8,316 bases of DNA from Chloroflexota bacterium (GTDB taxonomy: Bacteria; Chloroflexota; Anaerolineae; Ardenticatenales; Ardenticatenaceae). The stretch covers positions 5,412-13,727 of the forward strand of contig DOUV01000565.1 in the NCBI GenBank assembly GCA_003520455.1, given 5' to 3'. The notes beneath the pieces were generated by a model that had not been told where the DNA came from, made no database searches, and saw only the letters and a program-made list of their open reading frames with translations. Within the stretch, counting starts at the first letter, position 1. Every line of letters begins with the position of its first letter. Below, piece by piece: positions 1 through 5,515 of this stretch. Both the position numbers and the translations under genes were made by a program.

Positions 1-40
1 GGGAGGGCAGGGCCCTCGCCCGCCCCGCGCATCGTCTACA

Positions 41-55
41 AGACTTCCGAAGTCT
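41..55. promoter_or_regulatory. short perfect inverted repeat, possible operator or hairpin
   Basis: AGACTTC and GAAGTCT face each other across a single C, giving a 15-bp near-perfect palindrome in a non-coding stretch. No promoter elements or gene start can be tied to it inside the window, so a protein-binding site or a small RNA hairpin are equally possible. A GC-rich imperfect hairpin (GGGC...GCCC, about 5-21) lies just to its left at the window edge. Confidence 0.25.
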
Positions 56-117
56 GTCGAGGCAGGACTGATTGGCATAATGCGGCTCTTATGAGGCCGG
101 GGAGGCCTACAGAAAGC

Positions 118-136
118 CGTCCAAAGAGTTCGGACG
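118..136 (-). terminator. weak candidate terminator hairpin downstream of the methyltransferase
   Basis: On the minus strand CGTCC and GGACG form a 5-bp stem around a 9-nt loop, followed by GCTTTCTGT. It lies about 140 nt past the methyltransferase stop and is the only hairpin with a somewhat U-rich tail on that side. The stem is short and the U tract is interrupted, so this is a weak call. Confidence 0.22.
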
Positions 137-173
137 TCTGGCCCGCTTCACAGTCTCGTTGGAGTACTGATTT

Positions 174-300
174 GAGCGTAGAAAGTGACCGGTTGAAGGT
201 TGGGCTGCGCCTCTCCGGTGCATTCTCAGCGTTGGCGAACAACGAGAGAGCAGTGTTTCACCTTCCACTTTCCAACCTTCAACCGATTTTTCGAGCGTAG
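174..300. mobile_element. MITE-like insertion: inverted repeats flanked by an 8-bp direct repeat
   Basis: A 14-bp perfect inverted repeat (CGGTTGAAGGTTGG at 190-203; its complement at 272-285) encloses 68 bp of non-coding sequence. Just outside lie two identical copies of GAGCGTAG (174-181 and 293-300), set 8 and 7 bp from the repeat arms, as a target-site duplication would be. If they are a duplication, the inserted body is about 182-292 (111 bp) and encodes nothing. The right arm contains the methyltransferase stop codon. The right half (about 256-285) is a G-free tract built of loosely repeated TTCCAC, TTCCAACC and TTCAACC units. An alternative is a long-stem 3'-end structure: on the plus strand the right arm is followed by ATTTTTC. 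The repeats are directly visible; the transposition history is inferred. Confidence 0.4.
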
Positions 301-1187
301 GTGGTCACGAGATCGCCCAGGTTGATGGGAACGGCGACCGCCTCGATCCCGAGCCGCCGGACGAGCCAATCGGCGATGCGGTAGAGCCAGGTGCTTCCTG
401 CCTGGAGGCGGCTGACGAGGTAGCTCAGCCGCTGGTAGCGGCCTTGAGCCTCGGCACGGATCACCTCGAATCCTACCTGTTGCAGCATCACGGCCAGTGT
501 GCGACGCGAGAAGTAGTAGATGTGCATCTCCATGAGCCACGGCCAGCGTGGTCCCATCAGTCTGGCAAAGGGTGTCTGGATGTCGATCGTGTGGATCGCC
601 ACCAGGCCGCCCGGCTTGAGGATCCGGTGCACTTCGCGCAGGTGATCGAGCGGGTCGGTCAGGTGCTCGATGACGTCCCACGAGGTGGCGACGTCAAAAA
701 AGCCGTCGGGGAAGCCAGCCTCTTCCAACGTGCCCGTGTGCACGCACAGGCCCCGCTGCCGGCAGAGCCCGGCGGCCCACTGGCTGGGCTCGACACCGTA
801 GGCCTCCCACCCATGCGCCTCGGCGATCTCTAGAAAAACTCCCGTGTAGCAGCCAACATCCAACAGGCGCTTGTCGTGTGGGTCACCGACCATCCGCTCG
901 ATGGGACGCAGATGGCGCACGAAGGTCAGCACCCGGCCCTGGCGCTCCTGCTCGTAGAGCGGGTCCTCAACGGCCTCGTACTCGTCCAGCAGTTCGTCCG
1001 CCGAGTAGCGCGGGTTGGCGTAAACCAGATCGCAGCGACGGCAGCGGACGATCGGGTGGTGCTTGCCGTACCCAAAGTTCGTGCATCGATAGGCTTCGAC
1101 CTGGGGGTGCCTGTGCCCGTCGAGCGTGCCAGGGTACAGCAACTCGTAGTCGCTCGAACCACAGAGATTGCAGACAACGTATTCCAC
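279..1187 (-). CDS. class I SAM-dependent methyltransferase with N-terminal zinc-ribbon
   Basis: This 302-residue protein should be a cytosolic methyltransferase using S-adenosylmethionine; the acceptor is unknown. The N-terminus has two CxxC pairs (C6/C9 and C49/C52), the zinc-ribbon seen in many methyltransferases encoded near glycan and secondary-metabolite genes. The Rossmann domain follows: motif I LLDVGCYTG (residues 108-116), the acidic ribose-binding residue in GVEPS (E133), motif II-like SWDVIEH (169-175) and LKPGG (190-194). This fits the Methyltransf_23/Methyltransf_11 type. The start is GTG at 1187, with AGGAG (1197-1201) 9 nt upstream. A promoter is proposed at 1308-1335, so it is probably transcribed alone. 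The last residues (ARKIG) and the stop appear to come from a small insertion; without it the frame would run 8 codons past the duplicated sequence. The family call is firm; substrate and pathway are not determinable here. Confidence 0.92.
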   Translation of the reverse strand: MEYVVCNLCGSSDYELLYPGTLDGHRHPQVEAYRCTNFGYGKHHPIVRCRRCDLVYANPRYSADELLDEYEAVEDPLYEQERQGRVLTFVRHLRPIERMVGDPHDKRLLDVGCYTGVFLEIAEAHGWEAYGVEPSQWAAGLCRQRGLCVHTGTLEEAGFPDGFFDVATSWDVIEHLTDPLDHLREVHRILKPGGLVAIHTIDIQTPFARLMGPRWPWLMEMHIYYFSRRTLAVMLQQVGFEVIRAEAQGRYQRLSYLVSRLQAGSTWLYRIADWLVRRLGIEAVAVPINLGDLVTTYARKIG

Positions 1188-1213
1188 GGGACCTTGCTCC
1201 TGTTCGAGCCGAT

Positions 1214-1247
1214 CCCCAGGCAGACAGCCGCGGAGGCGACTGTGGGG
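1214..1247 (-). other. hairpin in the methyltransferase 5' leader
   Basis: CCCCA (1214-1218) and CAG (1221-1223) pair with TGGGG (1243-1247) and CTG (1240-1242), an 8-bp stem with a 2-nt bulge in the proposed leader, ending about 27 nt before the GTG start. It leaves the AGGAG ribosome site free. Function, if any, is unknown. Confidence 0.25.
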
Positions 1248-1307
1248 AACGGTTTGGTGATGGGGGCCGGCAGCTCACGAACCGGGCGCGTGCGGGACAA
1301 CCGCGTC

Positions 1308-1335
1308 ATTCTAACACCACCCCCAGTGGCGGCAA
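1308..1335 (-). promoter_or_regulatory. candidate sigma70-type promoter for the methyltransferase
   Basis: On the minus strand TTGCCG (1330-1335) is followed after 16 bp by TAGAAT (1308-1313). The predicted start is near 1301, giving a leader of about 114 nt before the GTG. The same TTGCC...TAGAAT pattern precedes the 231-residue gene, which supports both calls. Confidence 0.5.
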
Positions 1336-1583
1336 CCGGCGACCCAAGGGGCGGTATGACTCCCACAGACGAAGGATGCATCTGCGCACTGCCCCGCCGG
1401 CCCGACGGTTCCTTTGAAGAGCAGACTCTGTGCCAGTCACGGCCACCCCGCCTGATGGATGTAAACTCGTCTGTGCATCGCGCCGACTTCTCCGCTTCAC
1501 GGGGACAGTCTCCTGATGTCACTCCCCTTCTCTTCCAGGGCGCGTTCCGCAGGTATCTGCCGGCGCCGGTGGGATGGCGAGGC
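1336..1583. other. intergenic stretch without a recognisable gene
   Basis: These roughly 250 bp lie between the YIP1 terminator and the methyltransferase promoter. Open frames here give arginine- and serine-rich or otherwise composition-driven translations with no family resemblance. A GATGCATC palindrome (1375-1382) and an 8-bp inverted pair (ACAGACGA / TCGTCTGT, about 100 bp apart) are visible, but neither makes a convincing regulatory element. I see no tRNA or riboswitch core. Confidence 0.5.
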
Positions 1584-1584
1584 A

Positions 1585-1618
1585 CAAAAAGCACTCTGCC
1601 CTAATGAGGCAGAGTGCT
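1585..1618 (-). terminator. intrinsic terminator of the YIP1-family gene
   Basis: On the minus strand AGCACTCTGCC and GGCAGAGTGCT form an 11-bp perfect stem with a 7-nt loop (1601-1607), running straight into a T tract (1586-1590). It lies about 60 nt past the stop of the membrane-protein gene and separates it from the methyltransferase. The stem, loop and U tract are all textbook. Confidence 0.9.
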
Positions 1619-1677
1619 GGTGCGTACAGTGGTGATTCTATTGTTCGCCCTGATAGGCTCAGGGGACTCGGCGAAAC

Positions 1678-2211
1678 TTAGCGACCAACTGCGCCGAGAG
1701 CGGCTGCGCCCACGCCGAAGACGCTTCCCACAATGGCGAGCAAGATGACATAGACGATGAATCCGACCAGACTGGTGAGCAGGGCTTTTCCTGTATCGAA
1801 GTCGAGCGCCTGGCGAATGGCGACGACGGAGAGCCAGAGCGACCACAGAGCCGCCAGAAACCCGATGCAGGGGATGAAACTCAGCACGTTGGGCGATTGC
1901 GCGTAGCCGATCGTGCGCAGAAGCTCGCCATAATCGGCGGTGCCGTTGAAGAGGCGGGTTCCTACAAAGAAGGCGATGTACGACCAGAGAAAATAGCCGA
2001 CCATCACGGCGATACCCTGGAAGATTGCGCCGACCAGCGCGCTTCCGACCCCACTTCCAGTTGCTGCCCCGACGACCAGCGAGCCGAGCGCACCGATGAC
2101 CGCGACGATGGCCACGATCGTGACCGCTTCGTTCTGCAGTGTCGGCGTCGCCTCGGCCTCTTCGTAGAGGGCGACATCCGCTTTCGTAGCTCGAATCATG
2201 CGATCAACCAT
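1678..2211 (-). CDS. YIP1-family integral membrane protein
   Basis: A 177-residue protein with four hydrophobic segments at about residues 29-50, 58-84, 107-131 and 143-165, and a short charged cytoplasmic N-terminus. The central stretch LFNGTADYGELLRTIGYAQ followed by SP and a hydrophobic helix is the recognisable part of the bacterial YIP1 (PF04893-type) fold. In eukaryotes that family acts in Rab-dependent membrane traffic; its bacterial role is not established. There is no signal peptide beyond the first helix. The ATG at 2211 is well supported: AGGAGGA (2219-2225) lies 7 nt upstream. It is flanked by an intrinsic terminator downstream and a 269-bp gap upstream, so it is likely monocistronic. 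I found no convincing promoter in that gap. The family call is good; function is unknown. Confidence 0.85.
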   Translation of the reverse strand: MVDRMIRATKADVALYEEAEATPTLQNEAVTIVAIVAVIGALGSLVVGAATGSGVGSALVGAIFQGIAVMVGYFLWSYIAFFVGTRLFNGTADYGELLRTIGYAQSPNVLSFIPCIGFLAALWSLWLSVVAIRQALDFDTGKALLTSLVGFIVYVILLAIVGSVFGVGAAALGAVGR

Positions 2212-2340
2212 ACTGGGGTCCTCCTACAATGTTTGATGATGAACCGATAAGAGAATGAGTGAACGTGGCTGCAGGTATCGAATGTGGTGAGCGGTAACCC
2301 TCCTTTGCAGCAGCTGCCACGCCTGAGTGTGGTGACGCCG

Positions 2341-2386
2341 CTGCGGGCGATTCCTGGCAACACCAGGCCGAATGCGCCCCCCGCAG
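2341..2386. other. two-tier stem-loop between the 231-residue gene and the YIP1 gene
   Basis: CTGCGGG (2341-2347) pairs with CCCGCAG (2380-2386), and inside it CCTGG (2353-2357) pairs with CCAGG (2363-2367). This is a branched-free but internally looped hairpin in the 269-bp gap. No U tract follows on either strand, so it is not a canonical terminator. An 8-bp direct repeat TGTGGTGA (2283-2290 and 2328-2335) lies beside it. It could be the 3' end of the upstream transcript or a leader structure of the YIP1 mRNA. Confidence 0.35.
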
Positions 2387-2480
2387 ATGGGTCCAGACTC
2401 GCAGGGTCGCGTTCGCACGTGCCGCCTGGAGTGCTGGCGCGCCGGCGAGGGCATGGGCCGGCGCTGGTTGCCGTCCCGAC

Positions 2481-3176
2481 CTATCCAGGACTGCGCCGCT
2501 CCTGATGAATGCGAGCGGCCTCGGTGATGTCACGCTGCATCAGTTCCCACAATCGAGGCCGCTCCCGGGCCTGCTCCTCCAACGCGTGAACCAGGTGCTC
2601 AGCCTCGGGAGCCAGCGCCCCGATCCGCGCCATATCGGGGGAAAAGACCTCGGGACGGCGCAGTCGGGTGAGCCCGGTCGCCGCCGCGACGTGCAGACAA
2701 CCGGCCCGGACCAAATCTGCGCGGGCGTGGGCGAATACGAAGTCGGCAAAGTCCACCCCGAAAGGTGTCACCCGTTTGACTACCTCGTACAGACTCACCC
2801 GATCGCGGTTCTCACTATCGAGTGGACCCACCAGGACGCTCTCCAACTCGCCCAGGCCGGTGGGGAACTCTTGCCGGAGGGCCAGGATGCTGCCCTCAGT
2901 ATCGCGAGCGAAGAAGCCCCACAGGAAGTGATCGGCCTCGCTGCGGAGACCCACATTGGCACCAACCACGCCCGCAGCCAACAACTCAGCCACCGTCGCC
3001 AGAACGATCTGCTCGGCCAGCGTGTGACGGCGGACGACGGCGGCCCGCCAGGGCAAGTGGTGGCGATCCAATGGGAGCCAGGGGACCGGTGGAGCCGGCG
3101 CGAGCAAATCACCGTAGAGGTAGCTCAAAGCACTGGCGGGAATCGAGAGTCCCCAGGGTCGGTCACTCGCAGACAT
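2481..3176 (-). CDS. hypothetical protein, 231 residues, from a predicted leaderless mRNA
   Basis: I do not recognise this protein. It is soluble, has no signal peptide or membrane segment and appears mostly alpha-helical. The N-terminal 45 residues are proline- and tryptophan-rich. A hydrophobic helix around residues 52-72 (LAEQIVLATVAELLAAGVVG) could pack in a core but contains too many charged neighbours to be a transmembrane span. The C-terminal 50 residues are strongly charged and helical, rich in E, R and Q. No nucleotide-binding, metal-binding or catalytic motif stands out. Coding is supported by a clean long frame, conservative GC-rich codon use and a good promoter whose predicted start coincides with the ATG at 3176. 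There is no Shine-Dalgarno. A 269-bp gap separates it from the YIP1 gene, so a shared function cannot be inferred from position. Confidence 0.75.
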   Translation of the reverse strand: MSASDRPWGLSIPASALSYLYGDLLAPAPPVPWLPLDRHHLPWRAAVVRRHTLAEQIVLATVAELLAAGVVGANVGLRSEADHFLWGFFARDTEGSILALRQEFPTGLGELESVLVGPLDSENRDRVSLYEVVKRVTPFGVDFADFVFAHARADLVRAGCLHVAAATGLTRLRRPEVFSPDMARIGALAPEAEHLVHALEEQARERPRLWELMQRDITEAARIHQERRSPG

Positions 3177-3181
3177 GCCTC

Positions 3182-3210
3182 ATTCTAACATGCTGAGGGG
3201 CCCCTGGCAA
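3182..3210 (-). promoter_or_regulatory. candidate promoter giving a leaderless transcript
   Basis: On the minus strand TTGCCA (3205-3210), a 17-bp spacer and TAGAAT (3182-3187) form a good sigma70-type promoter. Only 5 bp separate the -10 box from the ATG at 3176, so initiation 7 nt after the -10 box falls on or next to the A of the start codon. The spacer contains a perfect 10-bp palindrome, AGGGGCCCCT (3196-3205), a possible operator. Confidence 0.6.
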
Positions 3211-3254
3211 TGGGTCAAGAGACCCGCGTCGGGGCGAATCCGGTCAACTGATTG

Positions 3255-3267
3255 GTGCAGTATGCAC
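3255..3267. other. small inverted repeat in the gap upstream of the leaderless gene
   Basis: GTGCA and TGCAC face each other across GTA. It is 45-60 bp upstream of the proposed -35 box of the 231-residue gene, a position compatible with an upstream activator site. It is too short to stand alone as evidence. The rest of the 306-bp gap (3177-3482) holds the leaderless promoter and the long hairpin at 3404-3449. Confidence 0.25.
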
Positions 3268-3403
3268 TCAAAGTGGGTACGTGCAAAACGCAGATTTTCT
3301 GTTCTACGGATTGGGCGTTGGCGTGCGGTTCAGGCTCCAATAACAGGGCTTCCCGGTTCTCTGCTCGAACACCACATCATCTTCGCTCACAGTGGAGTTG
3401 GGT

Positions 3404-3449
3404 GGGCGGAGGGGCGAGGCACGTTCTGAAGTGCCTCGTCCCTCCGCCC
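3404..3449 (-). terminator. long GC-rich hairpin downstream of the HAD gene
   Basis: GGGCGGAGGG, one G, then CGAGGCAC (3404-3422) pair with GTGCCTCG, one T, then CCCTCCGCCC (3431-3449): 18 Watson-Crick pairs plus one opposed G/T, closing an 8-nt loop. It begins 34 nt past the HAD stop on the minus strand, the expected place for a transcription end or mRNA-stabilising structure. There is no U tract on either side, so it is not a standard intrinsic terminator; it could also be a repetitive extragenic palindrome. Confidence 0.5.
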
Positions 3450-3482
3450 CGGCCCCTGTGCACTGTATTCCAATACGAGCGA

Positions 3483-4229
3483 TCATCTTTGAGAGTCATC
3501 TCGCCTGATGATGGAAGCCGATCCACCAGGAGGCAGCACGTTGAAGAGTTCGTTCAGGGTTTGGATGATCGGGACATCTGCGACCGGGGGGCGGTGGGTA
3601 CGCGCGATGAGCACAGGGCGAAGGCCTGCGGCTCGGGCGCCAAGGATGTCAGTGGCGTAGGTGTCGCCCACAAAGAGGGCCTCCTGAGGGGCAACACCCG
3701 CGCGCTGAATCGCGTGGCGGAAGAGGAGCGGGTCGGGTTTGCCCAGACCGATCACGGCACTCACAACTACGAACTCCAGATAGCGCGAGAGCTCGAGTTG
3801 GTGCACCAATTCGAGGAGTACCGTCTGCCAGTCGCTCACCGCCCCGAGGATGTACCCCCGCTGCTGGAGTTCTGCCAGCACCGGCTCGACTTCGGGGTAC
3901 AGCGTCCAACTGGCGTGCGCGACAAATTGCGCGTAGATGCGCTCAGCTACGGCCAGACGTCGGTCGGGCACCACGTCCAACTGCGCCAGCAAGCGCTGGT
4001 AGAAGCCGGTCCAGTACTGCTCGATATTGCTGTCACTGGCCCACACGTCCAGGTCTCGACCAGGTTGCCGGCGCTCTTCGGCCATCACCGCGCGGGTAGC
4101 CCGCGCCAGATCCGTCCGATCAACGTCGAGCCCCGCCGCATTCATGGCTTCCAGCACCAGCGCCTCTTCCGAAGGCTCAGCCCGAACCAGTGTGAACCCA
4201 ACGTCGAAGATCACTGCTCGAATTGTCAT
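3483..4229 (-). CDS. HAD-superfamily hydrolase, variant motif I
   Basis: A 248-residue cytosolic protein with all four haloacid-dehalogenase motifs. Motif I is FDVGFTL (nucleophile D9), motif II is the serine of AVSDW (S132), motif III is the lysine of GLGKPDP (K164), and motif IV is GDTYATD (D189, D194). An alpha-helical cap lies at about residues 15-105, as in subfamily IA. The family normally uses an aspartyl-phosphate or aspartyl-ester intermediate on small substrates. The second aspartate of the usual DxD motif, the general acid/base of phosphatases, is glycine here (G11). This is known in haloacid dehalogenases and some FDxGxTL subgroups, so phosphatase activity should not be assumed. 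The ATG at 4229 has no Shine-Dalgarno; a weak TACGAT -10 box (4243-4248) would give a very short leader. It lies between the korB terminator and a long hairpin, so it is probably a single-gene unit. Confidence 0.9.
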   Translation of the reverse strand: MTIRAVIFDVGFTLVRAEPSEEALVLEAMNAAGLDVDRTDLARATRAVMAEERRQPGRDLDVWASDSNIEQYWTGFYQRLLAQLDVVPDRRLAVAERIYAQFVAHASWTLYPEVEPVLAELQQRGYILGAVSDWQTVLLELVHQLELSRYLEFVVVSAVIGLGKPDPLLFRHAIQRAGVAPQEALFVGDTYATDILGARAAGLRPVLIARTHRPPVADVPIIQTLNELFNVLPPGGSASIIRRDDSQR

Positions 4230-4297
4230 AAAGAGGATCGCAATCGTACTGGTCCGTGCTCAAACTGGAATATGGTGCGGTGGGGGCAAGGGCACTA

Positions 4298-4325
4298 CCC
4301 TCACCTCCCTCATACCCACTATCCC
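4298..4325 (-). promoter_or_regulatory. four-tract G-quadruplex motif upstream of the HAD gene
   Basis: The minus strand carries four GGG runs separated by 5, 5 and 6 nt (GGG-ATAGT-GGG-TATGA-GGG-AGGTGA-GGG), fitting the standard intramolecular quadruplex pattern. It is on the coding-sense strand about 70 nt upstream of the HAD ATG, so it could act in promoter DNA, or in RNA if transcription starts further upstream. No protein or start site is tied to it. Confidence 0.45.
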
Positions 4326-4404
4326 GAGAAGAATCGTTTGTAGATTCCCCCTTCGTTCACACGGCTCCCCATGAGCGATAGGCGATCGTGCTTGCCGGAG
4401 GGAT

Positions 4405-4442
4405 AGAAAGAACGCAAAGAGAGGTGGCTCTTTGCGTTCTTT
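4405..4442 (-). terminator. intrinsic terminator of korAB
   Basis: AAAGAACGCAAAGAG (4407-4421) and CTCTTTGCGTTCTTT (4428-4442) form a perfect 15-bp stem with a 6-nt loop, 18 nt past the korB stop. On the minus strand the descending arm ends TTCTTT and is followed by CTATCCC, so the U-rich part is largely within the stem. The position and the strong stem support termination of the korAB transcript. Confidence 0.8.
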
Positions 4443-4460
4443 GCCTCTTCGCGGCCGTTC

Positions 4461-5513
4461 TCACGCCAGTTCGGCCATCACTTCGTCGAGTTTCTCGCGT
4501 GCCGGGCGCAACTGCTCGGGGGTGAGATGCGCCAGCGGCGACTCGGGCAGGTTCATCAAGTCTACGAAGGTCGGCCGGCGCTCGTTGATATAGATCAGGC
4601 CGGTGATGAACTGCTGCTCGGCACGGGCGTGCTCCAGCGCGCGGAGCGCGGCCAGACGGTCGGTCGGATCGTAGTCCTCGTCGAGCTTGCGGAGCTGGAT
4701 GACGGAACCGTCGTGGAGCTCGACATCCTGAACCGTCCCCGGCTCATACTCGACCGTGATCTCTTCAAAGGCTGGCACGAAGGTGATGTCGTGGAGCGGC
4801 TCCTCGTGGGCCTTGCCATAGGGGTAGCTCTTGGTGGACTGTTCGTTGTTGTTGAAGGTCACACACGGGCTGATGATGTCGAGGACGGCGGTGCCCTTGT
4901 AGGCCATCGCCGCCTTGAGCAGCGCGCGCACCTGCTTGGCGTCGCCGGCGAACGAGCGGGCGACAAAGCCACAGTCGGCGACGACCGCCTCCAGGCAGAT
5001 ATCAATCGGTGGCAGCTCGTTGCGCCCGGCATACTTCAGCTCCTGGCCGACGTCCGCCGTCGCCGAGAACTGCCCCTTGGTCAGACCGTACACCCCGTTG
5101 TTCTCGATGATGTAGACGACGGGCACGTTGCGGCGCACCAGGTGCTTGAACTGCCCGAGACCGATCGAGCCGGTGTCGCCGTCGCCGCTCACACCCAGTG
5201 CGATAAGCGTGCGATTGGCAACGGTCGCGCCGGTGGCGATCGAGGGCATGCGGCCGTGGAGCGCGTTGAAGCCGTGCGAGCGGTTCAGGAAGTAGGCCGG
5301 CGACTTGCTGGAACAGCCGATGCCGCTGAGTTTGATAACCTGGTGCGGCGGCAACGACAATTCGTACGCCGCCATGATGATACCGCTGGAGATCGAATCG
5401 TGGCCGCAGCCCTGGCAGAGGGTCGAGGGGTTGCCCTTGTAGTCAGTGCGCTCGAGGCCGATCAGATTGACATTCGGTTTCTTCCCGTTTCCGGTCTTAG
5501 TTGTAACAGCCAT
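4461..5513 (-). CDS. korB: 2-oxoacid:ferredoxin oxidoreductase, beta subunit
   Basis: This 350-residue subunit carries thiamine diphosphate and the proximal [4Fe-4S] cluster of a CoA-acylating 2-oxoacid:ferredoxin oxidoreductase. Cluster ligands are C33 and C36 (CQGCGH), C67 (GIGCSS) and C217 (SPCVTF), with nearly the same spacing as in the characterised two-subunit Sulfolobus enzyme. The thiamine diphosphate/Mg motif begins GDGD (110-113) and ends ENNGVYGLTKGQ (137-148). K70 and L144 fall where that archaeal enzyme has residues tied to 2-oxoacid selectivity. The C-terminal 120 residues are the usual less-conserved extension. The ATG is 2 nt after the korA stop; AGGAG (5522-5526) lies inside the end of korA, 8 nt from the start, so the two are co-transcribed and probably translationally coupled. 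2-Oxoglutarate is the likely substrate, but pyruvate or a broad range cannot be excluded. No ferredoxin gene is adjacent. Confidence 0.93.
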   Translation of the reverse strand: MAVTTKTGNGKKPNVNLIGLERTDYKGNPSTLCQGCGHDSISSGIIMAAYELSLPPHQVIKLSGIGCSSKSPAYFLNRSHGFNALHGRMPSIATGATVANRTLIALGVSGDGDTGSIGLGQFKHLVRRNVPVVYIIENNGVYGLTKGQFSATADVGQELKYAGRNELPPIDICLEAVVADCGFVARSFAGDAKQVRALLKAAMAYKGTAVLDIISPCVTFNNNEQSTKSYPYGKAHEEPLHDITFVPAFEEITVEYEPGTVQDVELHDGSVIQLRKLDEDYDPTDRLAALRALEHARAEQQFITGLIYINERRPTFVDLMNLPESPLAHLTPEQLRPAREKLDEVMAELA

Positions 5514-5515
5514 GG

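Noticed and set aside
36..300. Short frames at the left edge on both strands
   Set aside because: They run through the inverted repeats and direct repeats of the proposed insertion, with no start signals or recognisable product.
1380..1560. T-box-like fragments (GGGGTGGCC... and AGGGTT...ACCG elsewhere)
   Set aside because: The conserved AGGGTGGNACCGCG antiterminator core is absent and no terminator follows. The resemblance is only to short G-rich words.
876..1604. Plus-strand and alternative minus-strand frames overlapping the methyltransferase start and the gap beside it
   Set aside because: They overlap real coding in other frames, extend through a promoter and non-coding DNA, and show no domain.
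2204..2533. Minus-strand frame through the gap between the 231-residue gene and the YIP1 gene
   Set aside because: It starts out of frame inside one gene, ends inside the next, has no ribosome site and runs through hairpin sequence.
3252..4343. Long plus-strand open frame opposite the HAD gene
   Set aside because: It is antisense to a gene with intact HAD motifs, has no ribosome site or promoter, and its translation resembles no family. It follows from GC-rich codon bias on the other strand.
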